From: Verrucomicrobiaceae bacterium
GTDB lineage: Bacteria > Verrucomicrobiota > Verrucomicrobiae > Verrucomicrobiales > Akkermansiaceae
Length of the DNA stretch: 9,266 bases
Assembly: GCA_947372405.1 (NCBI GenBank)
Contig: CANBTO010000166.1
Coordinates: 1-9,266 of the forward strand
Reading direction: 5' to 3'
Made by a program: the position numbers and the translations under genes. The notes under the pieces were generated by a model, which searched no databases, had not been told where the DNA came from, and was given only the letters and a program-made list of their open reading frames with translations. Of the stretch, positions 1 to 6,649 are shown piece by piece. Within the stretch, counting starts at the first letter, position 1. Each line of letters begins with the position of its first letter.

Positions 1-361
<361 letters not shown>

Positions 362-408
362 TTAGGCGCGGGAGGCAACGACGTCCAGTCTTGGAATGGA
401 GCGGTCTT

Positions 409-753
409 TCAATATCGCTGCCAGACTTCCCATGTGAAGTCGTGAATCCGCCACCCGAATCCCAGCAGAAGCAATCCGATCATGGGAAAGCCGTAGGTGA
501 GGTAAAACCGGTCAGTTTTCGACAGTCGTTCTCTCCTGAGGATGGCGATCCATACCACGGCGGGCCAAAACGAAAGGATCGCGCACAAAACCCAGCCTTC
601 GGTTTCACCGAAATCCGCAAGCATGCTGGATACCACCAACGATGCGATCTGCTGGATGCAGGTCGCTTTGAGCGCTCCGGGCAGGCGGTTGGCGGGAATT
701 GGAGATTTATCAGCCATGGCATGGGCTGACACGTGCGCATCCAAATCCACCAT
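409..753 (-). CDS. Small two-helix membrane protein of unknown function
   Basis: I do not recognise this 114-residue protein. Residues about 53-72 (GWVLCAILSFWPAVVWIAIL) and 83-101 (from FYLTYGFP to LLLLGFG) are two strongly hydrophobic segments separated by the basic loop RRERLSKTDR, so by the positive-inside rule that loop is probably cytoplasmic. A weaker hydrophobic stretch at 32-46 could be an amphipathic or third helix. The C-terminus ends in the Trp-rich, polar sequence WRIHDFTWEVWQRY. The ATG at 753 begins six bases after the stop of the MFS transporter, and GAGG, overlapping that TGA stop, sits four bases before it, which suggests translational coupling. A second ATG at 717 (MADKSPIPANRL) would give 102 residues but has no visible ribosome binding site. 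The tight spacing suggests co-expression with the transporter, perhaps as an accessory or unrelated inner-membrane protein. The coding call rests on hydrophobic periodicity, position and strand; a role cannot be assigned. Confidence 0.7.
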   Translation of the reverse strand: MVDLDAHVSAHAMADKSPIPANRLPGALKATCIQQIASLVVSSMLADFGETEGWVLCAILSFWPAVVWIAILRRERLSKTDRFYLTYGFPMIGLLLLGFGWRIHDFTWEVWQRY

Positions 754-759
754 GCCGCC

Positions 760-2223
760 TCACAGCACGATCTTTTTGAACTTCGGCACCAGCAGGTGCA
801 TGAGGATCCACGCGGTCAGATAGGCGGTTCCGCAGACGACAAAGAGGATGCCGTAACCGACCTCAACGTTGCCCGACTTCTTGAAGTGATCGAGCAACCA
901 GCCGGCGGCCCCGGCAATCAGCAGTCCGCCGGTGGCGCCGGCAAGTCCTCCGATACCGGTGACCGAGGCGACGGCCTTTTTCGGGAACATGTCGGACACG
1001 GTCGTAAAAATATTGGCAGACCACGCCTGGTGGGCGGCGCATGCCAATCCGATGACGAAGACGGCATACCAGGTATTGATTTCACCGACTTTCATCGCGC
1101 CCAGCACGGTCAGCGGGATGAGCGCGTAGATGAACATGGCGGTTTTGCGCGCCTTGCTCACATCCATGCCGCTGTCGATGAAGCGCTTGGGCAGGTAACC
1201 GCCGAACACGCTGCCGAACGTGGAGATCGTATAAACCACGGCGACTGCGACCGGCCAGATGATCAGGCCGGGAACATGGACGGTCTGGAGCAACTCCGAT
1301 TGGCCGAACAGATTGGAGAACAGCTTGGTTTCCTTGAGGACGGCATCCACGGTGATGCCGTTGGGCAGGCCGTTGGGAAACGCGTTGAGAACCTTGCGCT
1401 TGTTGTCGTCCGCGAGGAAGGCCGGCAGCCAGAACAGATAGAACCACCAGACGGGATCGGTGAAAAATTTACCGAAGAAAAACGCCCATGTCTGGCGGAA
1501 CTGGAGCAGGCGGCCCCATGTGACTTTCTCGGCCACGTTTTCCTCGGTATTCTCAGCCCGCTCATCGAGGTCGCTGTGGATGTGGTCATACTCCGCCTGC
1601 AGAAGTTTTCCATCCGCGAGCTTGGCCGACGGCGACTTGTAAACGCTGTACCAGAAGAACAACCACAAGAGGCCGACGGCTCCGGTGATCACAAAGGCCC
1701 ACTGCCAGCTCCATCCGAGAAAATAGTGCGTCGCAAGCCATGGCACGCAGAGCGGCGCGACGATGGAGCCGATGTTGGCCCCTGAGTTGTAGATGCCGGT
1801 GGCAAGCGCGCGTTCCTTTTTCGGGAACCATTCGGCGATGGTCTTGTTAGCCGCCGGGAAGTTTCCCGCTTCCGTCAACCCGAGCGCCGCCCGCCAGAAA
1901 CCAAAGCTGATAGGTCCGGTGGCGAATCCATGACCGATGGCCGCAAGGCTCCAGCCAATGAGTGAATATCCATAGCCGTGCCTGCTGCCCACCTTGTCGA
2001 TCACCCGGCCGATCCCGAGCAGGCCGAGCGCGTAGGCGATCTGGAACGCCATGACGACGGCGGCATATTCCTTCTCGCCGGTGCTCTCCGGTTCCATTTT
2101 CAGGAGTGGGAGCAGTGTGTCCTTCAACAGGCCGAGCACGTTGCGGTCCAGGTAGTTGATGGTGGTCGCGAAGAATACGAGAGCACAGATGGTCCAGCGG
2201 TAGCGGCCGATTTTTTGATTCAT
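760..2223 (-). CDS. MFS transporter, ACS/ExuT-like (hexuronate or related sugar-acid symporter)
   Basis: This 487-residue inner-membrane protein has the 12-helix pattern of the major facilitator superfamily and probably imports an organic anion with protons. TM1 ends in INYLDRNVLG (residues 22-31), and residues 117-138 combine TEAGNFPAANK with EWFPKKER, followed by ATGIYNSGANIG (141-152). This is the signature of the anion:cation symporter (ACS) family that contains ExuT, GudP and DgoT. D26, R27 and E118 fall where DgoT has residues important for proton coupling or substrate binding (recalled from the literature). A hydrophilic stretch of about 30 residues (202-232) is the central cytoplasmic loop. 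The loop after TM7 carries an unusually long insert (about 270-316). I chose the ATG at 2223, giving MNQKIGRYRWTICALVFFAT, over the GTG at 2259, because the family begins near this point and the extra codons lie in a repeat-rich leader. Neither start has a good Shine-Dalgarno. Galacturonate/glucuronate is the likeliest substrate class, but this is inference. Confidence 0.88.
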   Translation of the reverse strand: MNQKIGRYRWTICALVFFATTINYLDRNVLGLLKDTLLPLLKMEPESTGEKEYAAVVMAFQIAYALGLLGIGRVIDKVGSRHGYGYSLIGWSLAAIGHGFATGPISFGFWRAALGLTEAGNFPAANKTIAEWFPKKERALATGIYNSGANIGSIVAPLCVPWLATHYFLGWSWQWAFVITGAVGLLWLFFWYSVYKSPSAKLADGKLLQAEYDHIHSDLDERAENTEENVAEKVTWGRLLQFRQTWAFFFGKFFTDPVWWFYLFWLPAFLADDNKRKVLNAFPNGLPNGITVDAVLKETKLFSNLFGQSELLQTVHVPGLIIWPVAVAVVYTISTFGSVFGGYLPKRFIDSGMDVSKARKTAMFIYALIPLTVLGAMKVGEINTWYAVFVIGLACAAHQAWSANIFTTVSDMFPKKAVASVTGIGGLAGATGGLLIAGAAGWLLDHFKKSGNVEVGYGILFVVCGTAYLTAWILMHLLVPKFKKIVL

Positions 2224-2245
2224 CGTGTTGGCAGGTAGGATGCGG

Positions 2246-2284
2246 GTGGGTTGACTCACGGAAAATCAACTGACTCGTGGGTTG
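2246..2284. repeat. Paired short direct repeats in the leader of the MFS gene
   Basis: GTGGGTTG occurs at 2246-2253 and again at 2277-2284, and TGACTC occurs at 2252-2257 and 2271-2276. In addition GTTGA (2250-2254) and TCAAC (2266-2270) form a small inverted repeat. All of these sit within 80 bases upstream of the ATG chosen for the transporter, in the gap after ruvA. They could be regulator-binding half sites or chance; no promoter elements with good matches are visible nearby. Confidence 0.35.
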
Positions 2285-2301
2285 GCCAAAGTCTGGCAAA
2301 C
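2281..2301. promoter_or_regulatory. Candidate operator: imperfect inverted repeat upstream of the MFS gene
   Basis: The arms GTTGGCCA (2281-2288) and TGGCAAAC (2294-2301) are inverted copies matching at 7 of 8 positions, separated by the five bases AAGTC. The site lies 58-78 bases upstream of the transporter ATG, in the 129-base gap after ruvA, where a regulator of a sugar-acid transporter could bind. There is no run of T after it on either strand, so it is unlikely to be an intrinsic terminator. It is called on symmetry and position only. Confidence 0.3.
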
Positions 2302-2352
2302 CGTCCGCGTCCGGCAAGTGACAAATCCGGAACCATCGCCATCCGGCACACA

Positions 2353-2949
2353 TCAGCCCTGCAATATGCGCAGAGCCCCGCGAACCAAGGCCTCCACGGC
2401 TGCGGCAGGATCGGACTCGAGCACCTTGCGCACCGCCTTGCGCGCGTCCACTTGCTTGTAGCCCAGCGCGAGCAAGGCCAGTTCCGCATCGGCTGCGGAC
2501 GCGCTCACCTCGCCGGCGGCAGCATCCTGCCAGGTGTCCGTGACGCCCACCTTGTCCTTGAGTTCCAGCACGATGCGTTCGGCGGTTTTTTTTCCCAAGC
2601 CCTTGATTCTGGAAAGCTCGGCGGTGTTGCCCGCCACCACACAGCTCTTGAAACGCGAGACCGGCATGCCGCTGAGCACCGCCATCGCAATGGCCGGGCC
2701 GATCCCGCTTACACGGTCGATGAGCATCAGGAAAACATCCCGTTCCTCCTCGGTGGCGAAGCCGTAAAGCACATGTGCGGTTTCACGGATGTGGAGATGT
2801 GTCCGCAGATCGACCTCCAGGCCCTCGGTCGCATGCAGCCGATCAAAAGTGGAAAGCGGCACGTTCACTTCGTAGCCCACGCCGTGCACATCCACCACCA
2901 GCCGGTTCGGATAGGCCTCAATCACCTTGCCACGCAGTCTCGCTATCAT
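2353..2949 (-). CDS. ruvA: Holliday junction DNA helicase RuvAB, subunit RuvA
   Basis: RuvA binds four-way DNA junctions as a tetramer or octamer and loads the RuvB motor, driving branch migration before RuvC cleavage. The protein is 198 residues, close to the family norm. The N-terminal OB fold starts MIARLRGKVIE and contains GVGYEV (24-29) and LYGF (61-64). Two helix-hairpin-helix motifs follow, VSGIGPAIAMAVLSG (80-94) and IKGLGKKTAERIVLEL (115-130). A low-complexity Ala/Ser linker (about 143-155) leads to the RuvB-binding domain III (156-198) with ALLALGYKQVDARKAV. The ATG at 2949 gives the canonical MIARLRGKV start; a GTG at 2958 would add three residues and is less likely. The acidic-pin pair Glu-Asp of E. 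coli RuvA (55-56) is Glu-Thr here (56-57). No ruvB or ruvC lies in the window, and the gene is first in its minus-strand run, opposite the dehydrogenase. Confidence 0.97.
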   Translation of the reverse strand: MIARLRGKVIEAYPNRLVVDVHGVGYEVNVPLSTFDRLHATEGLEVDLRTHLHIRETAHVLYGFATEEERDVFLMLIDRVSGIGPAIAMAVLSGMPVSRFKSCVVAGNTAELSRIKGLGKKTAERIVLELKDKVGVTDTWQDAAAGEVSASAADAELALLALGYKQVDARKAVRKVLESDPAAAVEALVRGALRILQG

Positions 2950-2989
2950 CGTGCGCACAGCTTGGCGGCGGGCATTTCCGCGTCAATCC

Positions 2990-3003
2990 CGATTCCGGAA
3001 TCG
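2990..3003. promoter_or_regulatory. Perfect 14-bp palindrome in the divergent ruvA/dehydrogenase gap
   Basis: CGATTCCGGAATCG is a perfect inverted repeat with no spacer, 41 bases upstream of the ruvA ATG and 60 bases upstream of the dehydrogenase ATG. Placed in the only divergent intergenic region of the window, it could be a binding site for a dimeric regulator of one or both genes. It does not match the LexA consensus that I know from Gram-negative or Gram-positive bacteria, though LexA boxes vary between phyla. A chance origin or a restriction-like site cannot be excluded. Confidence 0.35.
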
Positions 3004-3028
3004 AATGGCCGGACAAACTCAATCCGCC

Positions 3029-3056
3029 TTGCACGACCCTCGTTCACTGCTAGCGT
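3029..3056 (+). promoter_or_regulatory. Weak candidate promoter for the dehydrogenase gene
   Basis: TTGCAC (3029-3034) and TAGCGT (3051-3056) are 16 bases apart and resemble sigma-70 -35 and -10 boxes. The -35 matches four of six consensus bases and the -10 three of six. If used, transcription would start within a base or two of the ATG at 3063, giving a leaderless message, which would fit the lack of a Shine-Dalgarno there. The match is poor and the call is tentative. Confidence 0.2.
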
Positions 3057-3062
3057 CACGCC

Positions 3063-4223
3063 ATGGTCCGCATCTTACCGATCACCCTCGCCGCATTCCT
3101 TGTTTCATCACTCCACGGTCATGGAAAAACCGCCGTCGAAAAAGTGGCTGCGGGTTTCGATAGACCGCTGTGGGCCGGGATGCCGGTCGGCAGCAAGGGC
3201 AAACTCTGGGTGATGGAGCAGGCCGGCACCGTCTGGATCGTGGATCTCGCGACCGGCAAACGAAGCGAGCAGCCGTTCCTCGAAATCACCAAGGATGTCA
3301 GCAGGAAAGGCAACGAGGAGGGCTTGTTAGGTCTGGCCTTCGCACCGGATTTCATGACGAGCGGACGCTACTACGTGGACTTCACGGACAAGGAGCATTT
3401 CACGCGGATCAACCGCTATGTCTCCAAGGACAAACTTCTAACCAATCCGTCCGCGGGTGAGACCATCCTGAAATTCAAACAACCCTACGAAAACCACAAC
3501 GGCGGGTGGGTCGGCTTCGGTCCCGACGGCATGCTTTACATCGGCAACGGCGATGGCGGTGCCGGCAATGATCCGGAACAACACGCACAATCCCTGGACA
3601 CCTTGTTAGGAAAAATCCTGCGCATCGACGTGTCAGCTCCAACCGGATACCGCGTGCCGAAGGACAATCCGTTTGTGAAAGCCAAGGATGCCATGCCGGA
3701 AATCTGGGCCCTCGGCGTGCGCAACCCGTGGCGCTGCTCGTTTGACCGCAAGACCGGGGATTTCTGGATAGGCGACGTGGGCCAGAACAACTGGGAGGAA
3801 GTGGACTACATGCCGCGCGGCCAGGGCGGCGGCGCCAACTACGGCTGGCGCTTGCGCGAAGGCGATCATGAAACCCCGAAACCCGGCGTGGGCGGACCAG
3901 CTCCGAAAGACGCGATTGAACCGGTCTATGTTTACAAACATGGTGGTGGGCCGACTGAGGGAATGTCCGTCACCGGCGGCTATCTTTACCGCGGCCCCGT
4001 CAAGGAGCTTAAGGGGCGTTATGTGTTCGCGGACTATCAGAATCCGCGGATCTGGTCGTTCAGGCTCGAGCACGGCAAGGCAAGCGACTTCAAGGACCAC
4101 ACCGCAGACCTCCAACCGGAAGGCGGAAGGATCACGCTTATCCCCTCGTTCGCAGAAGACAACGAGGGCAACCTGTTCATCATCGATCTAACCGGCGCGA
4201 TCTATCGGATCATCGAAAAATAA
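3063..4223 (+). CDS. Exported PQQ-dependent sugar dehydrogenase / sorbosone dehydrogenase-like beta-propeller (GSDH family)
   Basis: This 386-residue protein belongs to the glucose/sorbosone dehydrogenase family, which includes the soluble aldose dehydrogenase YliI and fold relatives of soluble glucose dehydrogenase. Such enzymes oxidise sugar hydroxyls at PQQ in the periplasm. The start has a short signal peptide (basic R3, hydrophobic ILPITLAAFLVSSLHG, cleavage probably near residues 18-21). Family blocks follow in order: EEGLLGLAFAPDF (85-97), ENHNGGWVGFGPDGMLYIGNGDGG (143-166, written here as a family block) with His145 as the likely catalytic base, LLGKILRIDV (181-190), ALGVRNPWR (216-224) with Arg220, GDVGQNNWEEVDY (237-249) and GANYGW (257-262). 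There is no haem c motif (CxxCH) and no C-terminal fusion, unlike many relatives. The ATG at 3063 is set by the signal peptide; no Shine-Dalgarno is visible. It is the only plus-strand gene, and its TAA abuts the recG stop. Substrate and real PQQ dependence cannot be told from sequence; some family members are not active dehydrogenases. Confidence 0.9.
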   Translation: MVRILPITLAAFLVSSLHGHGKTAVEKVAAGFDRPLWAGMPVGSKGKLWVMEQAGTVWIVDLATGKRSEQPFLEITKDVSRKGNEEGLLGLAFAPDFMTSGRYYVDFTDKEHFTRINRYVSKDKLLTNPSAGETILKFKQPYENHNGGWVGFGPDGMLYIGNGDGGAGNDPEQHAQSLDTLLGKILRIDVSAPTGYRVPKDNPFVKAKDAMPEIWALGVRNPWRCSFDRKTGDFWIGDVGQNNWEEVDYMPRGQGGGANYGWRLREGDHETPKPGVGGPAPKDAIEPVYVYKHGGGPTEGMSVTGGYLYRGPVKELKGRYVFADYQNPRIWSFRLEHGKASDFKDHTADLQPEGGRITLIPSFAEDNEGNLFIIDLTGAIYRIIEK

Positions 4224-6284
4224 TCATGCGGTGGCACCTGGCAGCTGAGTTGAGGAGGATGTCTCCTGGATGATTCCACGCAACGCCACATGCCGTCCGC
4301 CGAGGCATGGATCCTCCGCCAGCACCCGTTCCGCCAGATCACGCGCTTCTCGCAGCAGGGTAGTGTCCGCAAGAAAATCCACGAAGCGCAAGTCCGCAAG
4401 ACCGCTCTGTGAGGTGCCAAGAACATCACCCGGCCCGCGCAAACGCAGATCGGCTTCGGCGATTTCGAAACCGTCAGCTGTCGTCTCAAGCACTCGGAGT
4501 TTCTCCATGGCATCCGGGTTTTTCCCGTCGGTCAGCAGGATACAGAATCCCTTGTGTCCTCCCCGGCCGATCCTTCCCCGCAGTTGATGGATCTGTGCCA
4601 ACCCGAAGCGCTCCGCGTGATGCAGGATCATGACCGTGGCGTTCGGGACATCCACTCCCACTTCGATCACGGTGGTCGAAACCAGCGCGCTGATCCCTCC
4701 CTCCCGGAAGCGCCGCATGATCTCCTCCTTTTCCTCAGGTCGGAGTTTGCCGTGAATCAAACCCACCTCGTGGGACGGCAGGCGCTTCCGCCATTTCTCG
4801 TATGCCTGGGTGGCGGATTCAGCGTTCAGGTTTCCGCTCTCCTCCACCAGCGGATAGACCAGATATGCCTGGCGGCCGGCAACGAGTTGTTTCTTCACGA
4901 ACGCATTGATGTCCGCCTGTTTCGCTCCGACGCGCACGCCGGTGACGATCTCACCCCGGCCTGGCGGTTTTTCATCTAACAGCGAAACATCGAGATCCCC
5001 GTAAATCGTCATGGTCAGGGTCCGGGGGATCGGCGTCGCGGTCATTACCAGCACGTCGGGAACCACTCCCCGCCCTATCAGCGAGGCACGCTGTGCGACG
5101 CCGAACTTGTGTTGTTCGTCGATCACCACCAGTCCGAGGTCCCGGAAAACCGCCGCATCATACAGCAACGCGTGGGTTCCGATGATCATCTGAGGTTCAC
5201 CATGAAGTTCGTAATGGCTCGTCTCATCGCGGTTGCCGGTGCGCAGGGCGACTCTAACACCCAGTGGATCCAACCATCGCCGGAACGTCAGGTAATGCTG
5301 CTCCGCGAGGATCTGCGTGGGGGCCATCAGCGCGGCCTGGCATCCGGAATCCACCGCCATCAACATGGAGGCCATCGCGACGAACGTCTTGCCGGATCCC
5401 ACATCGCCTTGCAACAGGCGGTTCATTGGCAGCGGCTCCCTCATGTCCCGGATGATTTCCCGGATCGAACGCTTCTGCGCCTCGGTCAGATCGAAAGGCA
5501 GGCTGTGGTAAAAGCGCCCTAACAGGTCCGTGCGCCTGCCAAGAATCCTGCCGGTCCGCTCGTGATGCCTTGCCCGCCGCCAAACGACGTTCAACTGGAT
5601 GCCGAAAAACTCCTCCAACGCAAACCCCCTCCTGGCCGCCATCGCCTGTTCCAAGGATGCGGGAAAGTGCACCTCGCCAAATGATCCCGCCCGCGACACA
5701 CCACTCACCGCGTCAAAGCCACCCTGCAGGGTGGCGGGATCCGCATGCATCAGAAGCATGTGGATGATTTCACGCAGACGCCGTTGGGCCAGCCCGGCGA
5801 TGTTCCGGTAAACAGGCACGATCCGCCCCATGTGGATCGTGTCTTCCTCCTCGCCGTCGCCGCGCAACACCTCGAACTCCGGGTGATCCACGAACAAACG
5901 TCCGTTGACAGCCTTCACCTTGCCATAAACCACCACGTCCTGACCGGTGGCTACAAGCTTGTGAACGAAGGGCATGTTGAACCAGCGACAGGTGATTTTC
6001 CCCGAGCCGAAAACTCCGCCGGCCCCGTCCATCACGACAGCTTCGTAAAATCCTCCCCCGTGCCCGAAGCGTCGTCTGGACGAATCGACCACGGTGCCGC
6101 GAAGACACACCGCGGTGGAGGTAGCTTGGTTTGGAAAACGATCGAAGCGGCGCCGATCCTCATATCGTCTGGGAAGGTGCGCCAACACGCTCTCCACAGT
6201 CGGCAATCCAGCAGCCGAGAACGCGGAGATCTCCTTGGAGGAAAGCAGCGGCAATTCAGCCAATTCGTCTCTAGCGGAAAACAC
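4224..6284 (-). CDS. recG: ATP-dependent DNA helicase RecG
   Basis: RecG is a superfamily 2 double-strand translocase that reverses stalled replication forks and processes D-loops and R-loops. The 686 residues match the family length (E. coli 693). The N-terminal part (1-50) ends in VLAHLPRRYEDRRRF, and an OB-fold wedge domain spans about 55-140 with WFNMPF (101-106). The motor follows: GDVGSGKT (Walker A, 293-300), MAPTQILAEQHY (320-331), GTHALL (369-374), VIDEQHKFGV (387-396, Walker B), TATPIPRT (415-422), STTVIEVGVDVPNA (536-549) and QIHQLRGRIGRGG (564-576, Arg finger motif VI). RecG-specific LRLRGPGDVLGTSQSG (613-628) closes the motor. The start is the GTG at 6284, preceded by GGAAGAG about nine bases away; no ATG fits the family N-terminus. 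It is the last gene of the prc-yggS-DUF971-recG run, 35 bases after the DUF971 stop. Its own stop touches that of the convergent dehydrogenase gene. Confidence 0.98.
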   Translation of the reverse strand: MFSARDELAELPLLSSKEISAFSAAGLPTVESVLAHLPRRYEDRRRFDRFPNQATSTAVCLRGTVVDSSRRRFGHGGGFYEAVVMDGAGGVFGSGKITCRWFNMPFVHKLVATGQDVVVYGKVKAVNGRLFVDHPEFEVLRGDGEEEDTIHMGRIVPVYRNIAGLAQRRLREIIHMLLMHADPATLQGGFDAVSGVSRAGSFGEVHFPASLEQAMAARRGFALEEFFGIQLNVVWRRARHHERTGRILGRRTDLLGRFYHSLPFDLTEAQKRSIREIIRDMREPLPMNRLLQGDVGSGKTFVAMASMLMAVDSGCQAALMAPTQILAEQHYLTFRRWLDPLGVRVALRTGNRDETSHYELHGEPQMIIGTHALLYDAAVFRDLGLVVIDEQHKFGVAQRASLIGRGVVPDVLVMTATPIPRTLTMTIYGDLDVSLLDEKPPGRGEIVTGVRVGAKQADINAFVKKQLVAGRQAYLVYPLVEESGNLNAESATQAYEKWRKRLPSHEVGLIHGKLRPEEKEEIMRRFREGGISALVSTTVIEVGVDVPNATVMILHHAERFGLAQIHQLRGRIGRGGHKGFCILLTDGKNPDAMEKLRVLETTADGFEIAEADLRLRGPGDVLGTSQSGLADLRFVDFLADTTLLREARDLAERVLAEDPCLGGRHVALRGIIQETSSSTQLPGATA

Positions 6285-6319
6285 GGCTCGTTTCTCTTCC
6301 GGTGTGTTCTTGCACGATT

Positions 6320-6649
6320 TCAGGGCGCGGTCAGGTCCCCGAGCGATTGGAGATAGGCGAAGGCATAAATGCCCGATGAGTGGCCGTCACCCCAGGAAGG
6401 TTGAAGCGCATAGCCGCCCACCTGCTCGAATTTCAGCAATTCGAACGCCCGTGGACCGTGCTCGACTCTCGGACGCACCACACGCCCGAGCGCATCCGGT
6501 TCACCCTGGCACGCCGCGCAGGGACAAGCCCGGCGAAGCATTTGAAGCGGAATATAAACCTCGCCACCATTGGAAAACGACAGCGCGAGTTCATCACCGA
6601 TGACCGTGGCATGAACAAGAGTCAGTGGCATGCCGGATTCTGACCTCAC
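6320..6649 (-). CDS. DUF971 (GBBH-like N-terminal) zinc-site protein
   Basis: A 109-residue stand-alone DUF971 domain. This fold also forms the N-terminal, zinc-binding domain of gamma-butyrobetaine hydroxylase and is sometimes fused to Mrp/ApbC iron-sulfur carriers; its role as a free protein is not established. The expected metal ligands are present: RACPCAACQGE gives C42, C44 and C47 (C-x-C-x2-C), and WGDGHSSGIYAF gives H90. LSFSNGGEVYIPLQMLRRAC (23-42) is the typical beta-strand lead-in. The GTG at 6649 overlaps the TGA of yggS (GTGA, four bases) with GAAGG just upstream, so translation is probably coupled to yggS. An ATG at 6631 (MPLTLVHATVIG) is an alternative start; both keep the whole domain. 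recG follows after 35 bases. Family assignment is strong; function is unknown, with a metal or cofactor-handling role as inference from fusions in other organisms. Confidence 0.88.
   Translation of the reverse strand: MRSESGMPLTLVHATVIGDELALSFSNGGEVYIPLQMLRRACPCAACQGEPDALGRVVRPRVEHGPRAFELLKFEQVGGYALQPSWGDGHSSGIYAFAYLQSLGDLTAP

Noticed and set aside
733..1785. A 350-residue open frame on the plus strand opposite the MFS gene
   Set aside because: Its translation is rich in Gly, Asp, Glu and Arg with no recognisable domain, and it is fully antisense to a clear 12-helix transporter. Long antisense frames are expected in GC-rich coding DNA.
2257..2259. GTG at 2259 as start of the MFS transporter
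   Set aside because: It lacks a ribosome binding site, lies in a repeat-rich leader, and would add 12 residues before the point where related transporters usually start.
2981..2986. TTGACG on the minus strand as a -35 box for ruvA
   Set aside because: At 16-18 bases downstream there is no sequence resembling a -10 box, so the promoter cannot be supported.
2251..3213. A 320-residue open frame on the plus strand covering ruvA, the divergent gap and the 5' end of the dehydrogenase gene
   Set aside because: It crosses two well-supported genes, one of them on the same strand in another frame, and its product has no domain-like features.
3633..4115. A 160-residue minus-strand open frame inside the dehydrogenase gene
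   Set aside because: It is antisense to conserved propeller motifs; the Ala/Val/Arg-rich product is typical of a shadow frame.
4253..4267. Possible terminator hairpin AGGAG/CTCCT just past the dehydrogenase stop
   Set aside because: The stem has only five base pairs, is inside recG coding sequence, and is not followed by a T run on either strand.
5745..6356. A 203-residue plus-strand open frame opposite recG and the DUF971 gene
   Set aside because: It is antisense to conserved RecG motifs, with no start signal or recognisable product.
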